Positions 36,896 to 46,315 are shown, numbered from the stretch's first letter. The stretch is DNA of 64,000 nt from a bacterium (GCA_016932575.1 JAFGCO010000042.1:18682-82681); one strand, 5' to 3'. Numbers and translations are program-made. The notes: a model not told the origin generated them from the letters alone.

Positions 36896-38566
36896 TTAAT
36901 AACTGAAGCTGCTTCCACCAATAAATTCCCGTAAAATGGAATTTAAGGGGACAACTTTTGGGGAAAGCGGTAAGAAACAGCACAGAAGCTCATGAATGCG
37001 GCGAGCTTCCGAATATGCCAGCAGTTCCTGTGATACGGATTCAAGGAGAGGTTTTGCCAGCACACGCAGGACGCTGAGTTCATATGTCAGAGAAGAGTTG
37101 AAAACAATGTCAGATGTCTCCTGAAAAGGAAAGATATATTTTTCTTCGCCGAGACGGACGTGGCGCCAGTAGTCAATCGTTTCAGCAGCATCGTATCCCC
37201 TGAATTTTTTTGCTCGTATCAACCGTCGAAGTAATCTGACGTCACTGGTAGGAACACGCATGTGTGAAGTGATGTTTAACTGTGTCAGTGCACTGACATA
37301 AATTCTTAATTTATTTCTTTGTGAAATCATTCCCGTTAATTTATCATTCAGACAATGCAATCCCTCAATTAAAATCGGTTGATCTGGCTTTAATTGCCAT
37401 AGCGGGCCTTTGATGCTTTTTCCTTTGATAAAGTCGTATTTGGGAATCTGGACTTCCCTGCCATCGAGAAGGTTTTCCAGATCCTGATTGAATCGTGGAA
37501 TATTGATGGCTCTTAAAGATTCAAAATCAAGCAGGCCGTTTTCATCCAAAGGTGTTTTATCCCGGTCGAGAAAATAATCATCCAGAGAAAGAGATACAGG
37601 ATTCAGACCAATCACCCGGAGTTGAATAGCCAGCCGCTTTGAAAATGTGGTCTTTCCCGAAGAAGAGGGGCCTGCAATAAGAATGATTCGTAAATGGCGT
37701 CTTTTTTTTCTGATAATATCCGCGATCCGGGCAATTTTTTTTTCATGAAGACCTTCGGCGATTTTTACAACATCAAAAATTGATTTGTTGATGACCTTTT
37801 TATTGATATCGCTCGCTTTATTTGTGCATAAAATTTCCTGCCAATGTTTGTATTCATGAAATACCTGAAATAGTTTTTTCTGTTTCACGCGAGGTGCCAG
37901 GGCTTTCAAATCATGCTCGTCAGGTGGACGCAGAATCAAACCTGATTTATAGTATTGTAAATCAAAGACACGGAGACGCCCGGAATAGGGCAGCAGAGGA
38001 TAGCCCAGATAATCGCGAATTGGTCCGCTATGGTAGAGGGTTAAATTGATTTTTTCCGGATTTCCGGCAAGCCAGGCAGGATCTTCTCCTGTCAATTTCA
38101 TTCGGGCCAGAGCTTTTTTACGTGGTGTTTTTTCCGGTACAATGGGTTCATTGTTTTCTATAATTTCCTGCATTCGCCGGCTGATTTGACGTACACGCCC
38201 TGGTGTTAATCGGATTCCATTTTGAAACTCGCAATATAGACCTTGACCCAGAGAATGATCGATGAGCAGCGTTCCCTCGGGAAAGAGTTCTTTTGATGCG
38301 CGAATTAATATCAGACAAAGCGATTGCTGATAGCTTCTGCGTCCCTCGGGACTCTGCATTATAATCCATTCCAATGTACAATCTTCATCTAATGATTCGT
38401 GCAGGCTTCGGATGACATTATTAACCCGTGCCAGTACAATATCAGGATCTTTCTCTCGCCTTAAAAATTCAAGGATTTCAAAGAGAGGAGTGCCTTTAAT
38501 AAAGGATGATTCCTTACCATCCGTGAAAATAATCCGGAACGTATTTGCTTTTGTACGGATCAGCAT
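36896..38566 (-). CDS. Nucleoside (uridine) kinase with N-terminal TGS/ThrRS-like region
   Basis: A 556-residue protein. The first ~60 residues resemble a TGS domain and about 60-250 the editing-like part of threonyl-tRNA synthetase, a fusion seen in long uridine kinases of Clostridia and Bacteroidota. The C-terminal half is the kinase: Walker A GPSSSGKTTFSK, LSLDDYFLDRDKTP and the uridine-kinase-type IEGLHCLN. It phosphorylates uridine/cytidine or a related nucleoside in salvage. ATG 38566 is preferred to TTG 38578, though neither has a strong ribosome site. It is the only minus-strand gene in the first 60 kb. Confidence 0.82.
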   Translation of the reverse strand: MLIRTKANTFRIIFTDGKESSFIKGTPLFEILEFLRREKDPDIVLARVNNVIRSLHESLDEDCTLEWIIMQSPEGRRSYQQSLCLILIRASKELFPEGTLLIDHSLGQGLYCEFQNGIRLTPGRVRQISRRMQEIIENNEPIVPEKTPRKKALARMKLTGEDPAWLAGNPEKINLTLYHSGPIRDYLGYPLLPYSGRLRVFDLQYYKSGLILRPPDEHDLKALAPRVKQKKLFQVFHEYKHWQEILCTNKASDINKKVINKSIFDVVKIAEGLHEKKIARIADIIRKKRRHLRIILIAGPSSSGKTTFSKRLAIQLRVIGLNPVSLSLDDYFLDRDKTPLDENGLLDFESLRAINIPRFNQDLENLLDGREVQIPKYDFIKGKSIKGPLWQLKPDQPILIEGLHCLNDKLTGMISQRNKLRIYVSALTQLNITSHMRVPTSDVRLLRRLIRAKKFRGYDAAETIDYWRHVRLGEEKYIFPFQETSDIVFNSSLTYELSVLRVLAKPLLESVSQELLAYSEARRIHELLCCFLPLSPKVVPLNSILREFIGGSSFSY

Positions 38567-38578
38567 ACCGAAATCCAA

Positions 38579-38932
38579 ATATCGATAAAATCAGATATTA
38601 AACTAAACATTTTTTCAATCATTCACAAGTATTTTTAAAAAAACAGTAAAAAGTCTGAGTCGATACCGTCGTGTTTATATTTACGTAAATAAAAATGAAT
38701 GTTATATTTTTACACAGGGTATTTTTTTGCGATGATTTCATGTCGTAAAATCCGGCAGTGATTGTTGTATGAATTCTCTTTGGTTATTTCCGGCCACTGA
38801 TTGGTGAAATCACCCATCTCGATCAATATTTCGATAAACCAATTACTTTGGTGATTTTTATATTGAAATATAAACTTCTGATTTACATCAGGTTAATTTC
38901 ATTTTGAACTTATGGCAATATTGACACATGGT
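38579..38932. other. Divergent intergenic region
   Basis: AT-rich spacer between the divergent nucleoside kinase and pilin-like genes. It holds TCAATATTT at 38823-38831 (see the palindrome at 35147), a small palindrome GGTGA-AA-TCACC near 38803 and a second ACCAA/TTGGT pair just after, any of which could be an activator site. No gene is seen. Confidence 0.4.
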
Positions 38933-38947
38933 TGGCACAATGATTGC
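38933..38947 (+). promoter_or_regulatory. Sigma-54 promoter of the pilin-like gene
   Basis: TGGCAC-N5-TTGC with GG (38934-38935) and GC (38946-38947) ten bases apart, full consensus. Transcription would start near 38959, which excludes an upstream start at 38944 and supports ATG 38980. Confidence 0.82.
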
Positions 38948-38979
38948 TCCCCATTTCTTCAGTTGAATGGAGTAAAAGG

Positions 38980-39504
38980 ATGTCAAGAAAAGCAATTAAA
39001 ATTGAGACAGGCATATTCGGATTGGCCCTGATTTTGACGGTTATTTTATTTGGATTCGGACGGGCCGGAAATTCGAATCATAAAGACAATGTCCAATATT
39101 ATGGAGGAGAGGTTTCTTCACGAATTGTAGGAATTCTTAATGAGATGTATTCTGAAATTCAGAATGCATCGACGTTGCATATTGCCGAACCCAACCATTT
39201 GATTTTTGAAAACAGACAGGGTGATGTTTTTGAATACAGTTATGCGTATCAGGCGATTTGGCACAATAACAAACCAATGATTATGAATATTCATGCGTTT
39301 CACTTTGAGTACCGTGACTATACGGGGCATGCATTAAGCACGTCTCATTCAGATTTGCTGGATATAAGAACAGTCATGTTTGTCTTAAGGTTACAAAATG
39401 AACAAAAGAATATACTTGCCAATGGTCGAATTCATATTCAACAATGCTGTTACTCTTTTCATGATTCCTCGGAACCTGAGGTGCTTCTCGTGAATGCAAA
39501 TTAA
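38980..39504 (+). CDS. Membrane-anchored protein resembling a minor pilin
   Basis: A 174-residue protein with a short basic start, one hydrophobic helix (about residues 11-28), a long amphipathic helix (about 40-65) and a beta-rich C-terminal domain. The pattern of helix, then I-F-x-N-R-Q-G-D and a late FHFEYRDYTG segment recalls minor pilins/pseudopilins of the PilW/GspJ type, but the canonical prepilin cleavage motif (G-F-T-L-x-E) is absent, so the call stays tentative. It is a single-gene unit between a sigma-54 promoter and a terminator. Confidence 0.5.
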   Translation: MSRKAIKIETGIFGLALILTVILFGFGRAGNSNHKDNVQYYGGEVSSRIVGILNEMYSEIQNASTLHIAEPNHLIFENRQGDVFEYSYAYQAIWHNNKPMIMNIHAFHFEYRDYTGHALSTSHSDLLDIRTVMFVLRLQNEQKNILANGRIHIQQCCYSFHDSSEPEVLLVNAN

Positions 39505-39536
39505 CTCTCTGATCGTTGCCCCTCCTCTAAGTCTGG

Positions 39537-39570
39537 GAAAAAGGCGGTCTTCAATGGGGCCGCCTTTTTC
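39537..39570 (+). terminator. Intrinsic terminator after the pilin-like gene
   Basis: An 11-bp stem (GAAAAAGGCGG paired with CCGCCTTTTTC) around a 12-base loop, with the T-run inside the 3' arm. The A-run at the 5' side would let it work in both directions. Confidence 0.8.
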
Positions 39571-39630
39571 ATTGACAGAATTAAAAAAAATCTTTACTTT
39601 TTACCGAATCGTTTACACCCGGAGTCAATT

Positions 39631-40326
39631 ATGAATGAAATATTCATCGCTATGGGTCAGAATATGTGGATACGTTTAGCGCTTGGCCTTGTTATGGGTG
39701 GTTTTATTGGATTTGAAAGAGAGTTGCATGGACGGCCGGCAGGATTTCGAACCCATATTCTGGTTTGCCTTGGAGCTGTGATACTGATGATTTCAACCGA
39801 GTTGTTGATTCCATCAGAATTATCAGAAATGCGTCATCATGTACTGGGAAGAATTATTGCCGGTGTGATCACAGGAATCGGTTTTTTAGGAGCAGGCGTC
39901 ATTCTGCGTGTGGGTGATACTGTACGCGGGCTTACGACAGCGGCTTCGATTTGGTTTACGGCTGCTTTGGGAGTGGCGATTGGAGAAGGACTGGTTCTTC
40001 TTTCTTTGATAGGCACTGTTCTTATTCTTATTGTCCTTACTGTTTTTAATAGACTGGATGTTTTGATTCCACCAATTGTCTATAGAAAAATTGTTGTTCA
40101 TTGTACACGCGATCAGGTTTCTGATTGTCGGGAAGCAATTGAAACTGTATTCTCTCAGTTCCATGTTCATGTTCATGATATTTTAGCAGAATTCAACCAG
40201 GAAAATCCATCGGTGAGGTTTGAATACCAGGTCCATGTGAGAAATAGAATACAGGGTTATGATATTGCAAAACAAATTTCTGAAATTTCAGGTGTATGTA
40301 AAGTACGATGGGCCGCGAGTCAATAA
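39631..40326 (+). CDS. MgtC/SapB-family membrane protein
   Basis: A 231-residue inner-membrane protein: about five helices in the first 150 residues, with the family motifs GGFIGFERELHGRPAGFRTH, GVITGIGFLGAG and GLTTAASIWFTAALG, then a cytoplasmic ACT-like domain of about 75 residues. MgtC-like proteins help growth at low magnesium or adjust membrane potential. Its own ribosome site is weak, and the gene stands alone behind a terminator. Confidence 0.88.
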   Translation: MNEIFIAMGQNMWIRLALGLVMGGFIGFERELHGRPAGFRTHILVCLGAVILMISTELLIPSELSEMRHHVLGRIIAGVITGIGFLGAGVILRVGDTVRGLTTAASIWFTAALGVAIGEGLVLLSLIGTVLILIVLTVFNRLDVLIPPIVYRKIVVHCTRDQVSDCREAIETVFSQFHVHVHDILAEFNQENPSVRFEYQVHVRNRIQGYDIAKQISEISGVCKVRWAASQ

Positions 40327-40420
40327 ATAACGTTCCATGCTGTTTCATATCATCAAGACAACCCTAAAATAGTATTTTTCACGTGTTTGTTTGGAAATAT
40401 ATCGATGGATTTGATCCCTA

Positions 40421-41530
40421 TTGAAATATCAAAATGACAAAAGAATTGTAATGACCCTGGATGCCGGCGGAACCAATTTTGTATATTCCGCTATTCAGGG
40501 AAACCTGGAAATTGTGCCGCCTGTTATCCGGGCTGCTCAAACGGAATCATTGGATTTTTGTTTACAGACAATCATCGAGGGATTCGAGCAGGTTATTCAA
40601 AGTCTCAAAGAAAAACCTGCGGCTATCAGTTTTGCTTTTCCGGGACCTGCTGATTATTCGCAGGGGATTATTGGCAATTGTCCAAATTTAGCCTGTTTTC
40701 AAGGCGGGATTCCATTGGGTTCAATACTCGAGGAAAAGTTTGGCTTGCCTGTTTTCATCAATAACGACGGAGATTTATTTGTATATGGAGAAGCCATCGG
40801 AGGATTGCTTCCAAATATCAATCGGATGATTGCTGATGAAGGAAGTGGAAAATTGTATCAGAATTTGCTGGGCATAACTCTGGGTACCGGATTTGGTGCA
40901 GGTCTGGTTGTTGGTCACAGGCTGCACAGGGGAGATAATTCGGCGGCTGCAGAAATCTGGGCGATGCGCCATCCATTTGATCCGGCAATTTTTTTAGAGG
41001 AGGGAGCCAGTATTCGTGCGGTTTGCCGGATGTATGCCGAGTCTGCCGGAATTCGAGTTGAAGAATCTCCTGCACCAGAAGAAATTTTCAAGATTGCCAA
41101 AGGAGTCAAAGAGGGGAATCAAAAGGCAGCGATACAAACATTTTCTTCTCTTGGTCAGGTCATTGGCTGCGCATTGGCGAATATCGTGTCTGTTGTGGAT
41201 GGACTGGTTGTGATTGGCGGCGGACTGTCAGGTGCTCATGAACTGTTTATGCCTTCATTGATTTCAGAAATGAACCGGCCGTTATATACAATTCATAACA
41301 ATTGCAGAATACCTTCTGTATTACGTGCTTTTAATCTTAATGATCCTGATCAATTAACCATGTTTGTACGGAGAGAAATTAAAAAAATACCCATTCCGGG
41401 CTCAACAAAGCATATCATTTATCATCCCGGAAAACAAATCGGGGTTGGAATTTCTGCAATGGGTACCAGCCGAGCTGTGGGGATAGGTGCTTATACATTT
41501 GCACTGGATTTTTTAGATAAAAACAGTTGA
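40421..41530 (+). CDS. ROK-family sugar kinase-like protein
   Basis: A 369-residue protein of the ROK/glucokinase fold: phosphate-binding LDAGGTNFVYSAIQ near the start, INNDGDLFVYGEA around the catalytic Asp, TLGTGFGAGLVV and the adenosine motif VVIGGGLSG. The ROK zinc motif C-x-C-G-x2-G-C is absent, as in a subgroup common in the FCB phyla. The substrate is unknown, a hexose most likely. It starts with TTG 40421; an ATG at 40451 would cut into the conserved N-terminus. Confidence 0.78.
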   Translation: MKYQNDKRIVMTLDAGGTNFVYSAIQGNLEIVPPVIRAAQTESLDFCLQTIIEGFEQVIQSLKEKPAAISFAFPGPADYSQGIIGNCPNLACFQGGIPLGSILEEKFGLPVFINNDGDLFVYGEAIGGLLPNINRMIADEGSGKLYQNLLGITLGTGFGAGLVVGHRLHRGDNSAAAEIWAMRHPFDPAIFLEEGASIRAVCRMYAESAGIRVEESPAPEEIFKIAKGVKEGNQKAAIQTFSSLGQVIGCALANIVSVVDGLVVIGGGLSGAHELFMPSLISEMNRPLYTIHNNCRIPSVLRAFNLNDPDQLTMFVRREIKKIPIPGSTKHIIYHPGKQIGVGISAMGTSRAVGIGAYTFALDFLDKNS

Positions 41531-41840
41531 TGATTCTTATTCTTCCATTTATCTCACTGTAAGTTCAGAGTGATCTCAATTTATCAATGTTATTTGGGAT
41601 TAATGTCGATTTGTGCGATATTTTTAATGCGATCATGAGACAATATCGCATGGTTATATACATTTTGGTATGGTTTTTGAAGGAGAATAATAAAGGAAGA
41701 GTTGTCATTAACTATATAAAAGTAAAATGTTTGTTGTGTGTTTTTAAACCAGATTGAAAAATGAGAAAATTCCAGGTGATTTAATAAAAAATGTCTCGGC
41801 TTTATTACCGGAATTTATATTGCAAATCAATATAAACAAA
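41531..41840. other. Intergenic region before the propeller sensor kinase
   Basis: AT-rich with no clear gene, promoter or hairpin. AAGGAG at about 41680 has no good open frame behind it. Confidence 0.3.
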
Positions 41841-44800
41841 ATGAAGTCACTTGCTATACACCGGTTTCATGTTTTTATACTTCCCCTGATACTTTTCGAG
41901 GTTATTCAGGCTGAATCCTATTCGCTACGTTTCGAACATCTTTCTGTGGAACAGGGACTCTCCCAAAGCAGTGTGTTGTCGATTGCTCAGGATGATGACG
42001 GTTTCATGTGGTTTGGAACCTATGAAGGTGTGAATCGTTATGACGGATTTCAATTTAAAAATTATACTTATCACTCGGAAGATACAACCAGTCTGAGTCA
42101 AAATGTGGTAAGGGCCATTGTTTTCGATCAGGCAGGAACACTTTGGGTGGGTACAGAGGGCGGCCTGAACCGGTATGACAGGGATCATGAGATATTTATC
42201 CGCTATTATCATGATCCGGATGATCCGCACAGCCTTGCGCATAACAGGATCCGGCATCTGTATGTGGATCAATCCGGTGTCTTATGGATTTCGACAGATG
42301 ACGGTCTGAGTCAATACATTCAGGATAAAGATCACTTTGTCAATTATCGTCATGATTCTTCAGATTCGCTTTCATTAAGTAATAGTCGTGTTCGGACTGT
42401 ATATCAAGACAGTCAAGGAAAACTGTGGGTTGGCACAGATGAAGGCTTAAATTTATTTGATCCCAGAATACATCAGTGCATTAGATACGTCAATGATCCG
42501 GAAGATCCCCATAGTTTAAGTGATAATCTGATTATTGAGATGACTGAAGATCGTGATTGCAATTTGTGGATATGCACCTGGGGTGGTGGTGTATGCCGAT
42601 TTAATAAAACTGAAAAGAAATTCACTCGATACCGGTTTGATCATAACAATCCCTTTAGTCTGAGCCATAATATTGCCCGTGCTATTCTTAATGACAGAGA
42701 AGGCAATTTGTGGGTGGGCACCTATGGGGGTGGTTTGAATTTATATGACCCGAAACAAGATCGGTTTATTCGTTTTCAGAATGCATCCAATACATTCAAT
42801 ACCCTGAGCAGCAATGCACTGTATGACATATACGAAGATAATTCCGGTATGTTATGGGTGGGGACAGATTTTGGGGGTGTTAATAAAATTGACAGGCGTA
42901 AAACCCAATTTATCAATTATTTTACAATAACAGATCCCGGTTTTCATGTTGAATCCAATACAATAAATACAATTTTTCAGGATCCGAATTCAGATGAAAA
43001 TATTTTATGGATCGGTACCTGGGGTGGGGGACTAATACGATTGAATCGTGCAAACGATAAAATCCGGATTTATCGTCATCATTCTAACGATCCGAAGAGT
43101 ATCAGCAGTGATATTGTTCGGTGGATCACAGCCGGTCATGATGGTAATTTATGGATTGGTACAGAAATGGGATTAAGCCGGATGAATGTGAAAACTGAAG
43201 TCTTTAAAAATTTTCCATTCGAATCAACCAATGAATTTGACATGGATTATGACAATGTTTTTACCGTGATTGAAGATCATAAACGTCAGGTTTGGGTAGG
43301 CAGTTATTACGGCGGTTTGCATCGGTTTGATTATAAAACGTCCACATTTTTCCGATATCCTTCCATTCCCGGTGATTCATCAACCATCAATGATTATATT
43401 GTGTGGTTTATTTATGAAGACTCAAAAGATGTCATATGGATCGGCACAGAAACAGGCGGATTAAATCGGTATGATCCTAAAACACAGATGTTCAGATCTT
43501 TTCAGAACGATCCGGATAATCCTGAAAGTATAAGTGGAAACAAGGTGATCAGTATATTCGAAGACAGTGATGGTATTCTCTGGGTAGGAACAACGGTCGG
43601 TCTGAACCGATTTGACAGAAACACGGAAACCTTTAAAAAATATACTCTCAAAGATGGCCTCCCCAGCAATGCCATCCAGGGAATCTTGCAGGATAATAAA
43701 GGAATATTATGGGTCAGCACAACTCAGGGTCTTTCTGCATTCAGTCCCGAAGCCGAAACTTTTCATAATTATTCTATGAGTGACGGGTTGCCGAGTAATG
43801 AATTTTATGTGAATTCGTGCTGCAAAGGTAAAGACGGTGAGCTTTATTTTGGCGGTATCAACGGGATGACTGCTTTCCATCCGGATGATATTCATACGAA
43901 TACGTTTGTTCCCCCTGTTGTTATTACAGATTTTAAGATTTTCAATGAATCTGTTCCCACCGGTTACTGGCAGGATGATCGATGTATTCTCAAATCATCT
44001 ATTACACATACAAAAATTGTTCACCTTGATCATGATGAAAATGTCCTGTCCTTCGAGTTTGCCGCTTTGGATTTTACATCTCCGGAACATAATAATTATG
44101 CTTATATCATGGAAGGTTTGGAGTCAGAATGGAATTATGTAGGCAACCGGCATTATGCAACATACAGTCGGCTGCCGCCGGGAGAATATATGTTTCGTGT
44201 AAAGGGTTCCAATAATAATAAAATCTGGAATGAGGCAGGGACATCCCTTCAAATTGTGATCAGGCCGGCGTTCTGGAACGCAATGTGGTTTCGAATTTTT
44301 ATCCTTGTTTTTATAATTGGCGCCGTTATTATCATACATCGATTACGGGTCAAGTCAATGCGTAATCGGAATTTGCAATTAGAGCATATAAATAAAATGC
44401 TCAATGTTGAAGTTCAGGAACGCAAGCTGGCTGAAGATAAAGTACAGGCAAGCCTAAGTGAAAAAGAAGTGTTACTGAAAGAAATTCATCATCGAGTTAA
44501 AAATAATATGCAGATTATATGCAGCCTGTTAAGTCTTCAATCAAATCGAATTCATGATCCCAAATTGTTGAATATTTTTACTGAATGCCAGAACCGGGTA
44601 CGGGCCATGGCCCTTATTCACGAGCGTCTTTATAAAACAAAAGGCTTGCATCGAATCAATTTTCAGATATATCTCAATGATCTCAGCAGGGATCTGCTGG
44701 CGAGTTATACAAATGGCACTGACAATATTCAACTGGATATGGATGTAGATCAGATTTACCTGCCGGTGAATCAGGCTGTTCCATGCGGACTGGTAATCAA

Positions 44801-45083
44801 CGAACTTGTCAGTAATGCAATCAAATATGCATTTCCAGGGAGAGAAAATACAAAAAATCGGATCCATATCCGTATGAAAAATGAGAATGAACATGTCATA
44901 ATGACAGTGGAAGATAATGGCATCGGATTATCAGATGATACGCAATCGAAAGACAGTGAATCTCTGGGGCTTAAGCTTGTGGATATTCTTGTACAGCAGC
45001 AGTTAAGGGGAAAATTAACCTGGACAGTGTCTGGTGGAACCCGCTTTAAAGTTCAGTTTAAAGTAAAAAAATGGGAGGTATGA
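41841..45083 (+). CDS. Two-component propeller sensor with HisKA_2-type kinase
   Basis: A 1080-residue membrane sensor. A signal peptide (about residues 1-25) is followed by some fourteen Reg_prop blades (about 35-680), each with a phrase like GxLWVGTxGGLNRYD, forming two seven-bladed propellers, then a Y_Y_Y domain (about 700-800), one membrane helix (about 815-835) and a kinase of the HisKA_2/HATPase type (KEIHHRVKNNMQIICSLLSLQ, ELVSNAIKYAFP). This is the sensor half of the Bacteroidota HTCS regulators but without REC or AraC output. It lies next to the sugar operon and may sense oligosaccharides. ATG 41841 fits the signal peptide; a TTG at 41754 is the alternative. Confidence 0.88.
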   Translation: MKSLAIHRFHVFILPLILFEVIQAESYSLRFEHLSVEQGLSQSSVLSIAQDDDGFMWFGTYEGVNRYDGFQFKNYTYHSEDTTSLSQNVVRAIVFDQAGTLWVGTEGGLNRYDRDHEIFIRYYHDPDDPHSLAHNRIRHLYVDQSGVLWISTDDGLSQYIQDKDHFVNYRHDSSDSLSLSNSRVRTVYQDSQGKLWVGTDEGLNLFDPRIHQCIRYVNDPEDPHSLSDNLIIEMTEDRDCNLWICTWGGGVCRFNKTEKKFTRYRFDHNNPFSLSHNIARAILNDREGNLWVGTYGGGLNLYDPKQDRFIRFQNASNTFNTLSSNALYDIYEDNSGMLWVGTDFGGVNKIDRRKTQFINYFTITDPGFHVESNTINTIFQDPNSDENILWIGTWGGGLIRLNRANDKIRIYRHHSNDPKSISSDIVRWITAGHDGNLWIGTEMGLSRMNVKTEVFKNFPFESTNEFDMDYDNVFTVIEDHKRQVWVGSYYGGLHRFDYKTSTFFRYPSIPGDSSTINDYIVWFIYEDSKDVIWIGTETGGLNRYDPKTQMFRSFQNDPDNPESISGNKVISIFEDSDGILWVGTTVGLNRFDRNTETFKKYTLKDGLPSNAIQGILQDNKGILWVSTTQGLSAFSPEAETFHNYSMSDGLPSNEFYVNSCCKGKDGELYFGGINGMTAFHPDDIHTNTFVPPVVITDFKIFNESVPTGYWQDDRCILKSSITHTKIVHLDHDENVLSFEFAALDFTSPEHNNYAYIMEGLESEWNYVGNRHYATYSRLPPGEYMFRVKGSNNNKIWNEAGTSLQIVIRPAFWNAMWFRIFILVFIIGAVIIIHRLRVKSMRNRNLQLEHINKMLNVEVQERKLAEDKVQASLSEKEVLLKEIHHRVKNNMQIICSLLSLQSNRIHDPKLLNIFTECQNRVRAMALIHERLYKTKGLHRINFQIYLNDLSRDLLASYTNGTDNIQLDMDVDQIYLPVNQAVPCGLVINELVSNAIKYAFPGRENTKNRIHIRMKNENEHVIMTVEDNGIGLSDDTQSKDSESLGLKLVDILVQQQLRGKLTWTVSGGTRFKVQFKVKKWEV

Positions 45084-45091
45084 TTTTGTTC

Positions 45092-45120
45092 TTGACTTAT
45101 CTCTCATTTTTTATTATGTT
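45092..45120 (+). promoter_or_regulatory. Sigma-70 promoter of the LacI-type gene
   Basis: TTGACT (45092-45097) and TATGTT (45115-45120) are 17 bases apart. Transcription would start near 45127, inside the LacI-type operator. Confidence 0.6.
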
Positions 45121-45123
45121 ATT

Positions 45124-45139
45124 GCGTTAACGTTAACGC
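45124..45139. promoter_or_regulatory. LacI-family operator
   Basis: GCGTTAACGTTAACGC is a perfect 16-base palindrome with the central CG typical of LacI-family operators. It covers the predicted transcription start and ends seven bases before the regulator's ATG, indicating autoregulation. I found no second copy before galM or GH43. Confidence 0.75.
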
Positions 45140-45146
45140 TTAATTT

Positions 45147-46205
45147 ATGTCAACAATAAAAGAAATTGCAAAAAAAGCCAATGTATCGATTGGTACTGTA
45201 GACAGGGTTCTTCACGGCCGGGGCCGGGTTGCACCGGAAACAGCGGAAAAGATTCAGAAAATTATTCGCGAGATGGGGTATAAACCGAATCTCTTTGCCC
45301 GCAATCTAAAATTGAGCCGTTTGTTTCATTTCGGTATATTAATGCCCCAAGAAAAACAGGATGGAGGCTACTGGGCACAGTCGGCTGACGGTATGAGAAA
45401 AGCTCTGGATGAATTGAAAAGCAATCAGGTGCGCGGGCATTTTTATTATTATGATAAATACAGCCATAATTCCTTTGATCATATGATCCGCGCCATTACC
45501 AATGCAAGGCTGGATGGTTTGATCATTGCTCCCATCCTGGCAAATCCGATTAACGAATTACTGCAAAATTTGTCCAATGAATGTCCCTATCTGTTTTTCG
45601 ATTCTGATCTTCCAGAGACATCACCTCTTTCTGTGATCAATCAAGATGCCCATCAAAGCGGCCGGCTGGCAGCGGAGCTAATGATCAAGCTGGTTCCCTC
45701 TTCCGGTTCCTTTCTGGTGATTAAGGTTATTCCGGATGATTATCACATCAATGCAAGAGTTAAGGGTTTTGTGGATTTTTTAACACAAATCGACTGTCAC
45801 AATGTTCATGTTTTAGATGCAAATATCGGAGATGATCCTCATTGTATTTTACCAATGGTGGATCAGTTCATGAATCATTATCCGGGTTTGCATGGAATTT
45901 TTATGACAAACGCATTAACGTATCAGGTTGCGGAAGTGATTCATCAATTGTCGATTCATCCCAAACCTTCACTGATAGGGTACGACTTGATCGATGCAAA
46001 TGCATATTGGCTGGAAAGAGGCATTATTGATTTTATTATTAGTCAGCGGCCCGAGATGCAGGGGTACCAGGGTATCTATACGCTTTTTCGCCATTTGGTA
46101 ACGAAAGAACCGGTTGAAAAAAGGATCGTGCTTCCTCTGGATATCATAACTCGAGAGAATATGTTGTACCACCGCCAGTATGTTAAAATTAAAATCAATC
46201 AGTAA
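45147..46205 (+). CDS. LacI-family transcriptional regulator
   Basis: A 352-residue repressor: N-terminal helix-turn-helix and hinge (STIKEIAKKANVSIGTVDRVL, RNLKLSR) and a periplasmic-binding-like sugar domain (about 62-345; IIAPILANP, INQDAHQSGRLAAELM). The gene order (galM, araB, araD follow) points to control of the pentose/galactose operon, with the inducer a sugar such as L-arabinose or a galactoside. No Shine-Dalgarno site is seen; with transcription starting near 45127 the leader is only about 20 bases. Confidence 0.9.
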   Translation: MSTIKEIAKKANVSIGTVDRVLHGRGRVAPETAEKIQKIIREMGYKPNLFARNLKLSRLFHFGILMPQEKQDGGYWAQSADGMRKALDELKSNQVRGHFYYYDKYSHNSFDHMIRAITNARLDGLIIAPILANPINELLQNLSNECPYLFFDSDLPETSPLSVINQDAHQSGRLAAELMIKLVPSSGSFLVIKVIPDDYHINARVKGFVDFLTQIDCHNVHVLDANIGDDPHCILPMVDQFMNHYPGLHGIFMTNALTYQVAEVIHQLSIHPKPSLIGYDLIDANAYWLERGIIDFIISQRPEMQGYQGIYTLFRHLVTKEPVEKRIVLPLDIITRENMLYHRQYVKIKINQ

Positions 46206-46315
46206 TGCATAAAAAGCATTTGGTTATTATTGAATGGCCGAATCATTTCAGGATTGATTGAAACGGACACCACCGAACAGATATTGATCAAAACAAAAGA
46301 AATATAGGAGGATTT

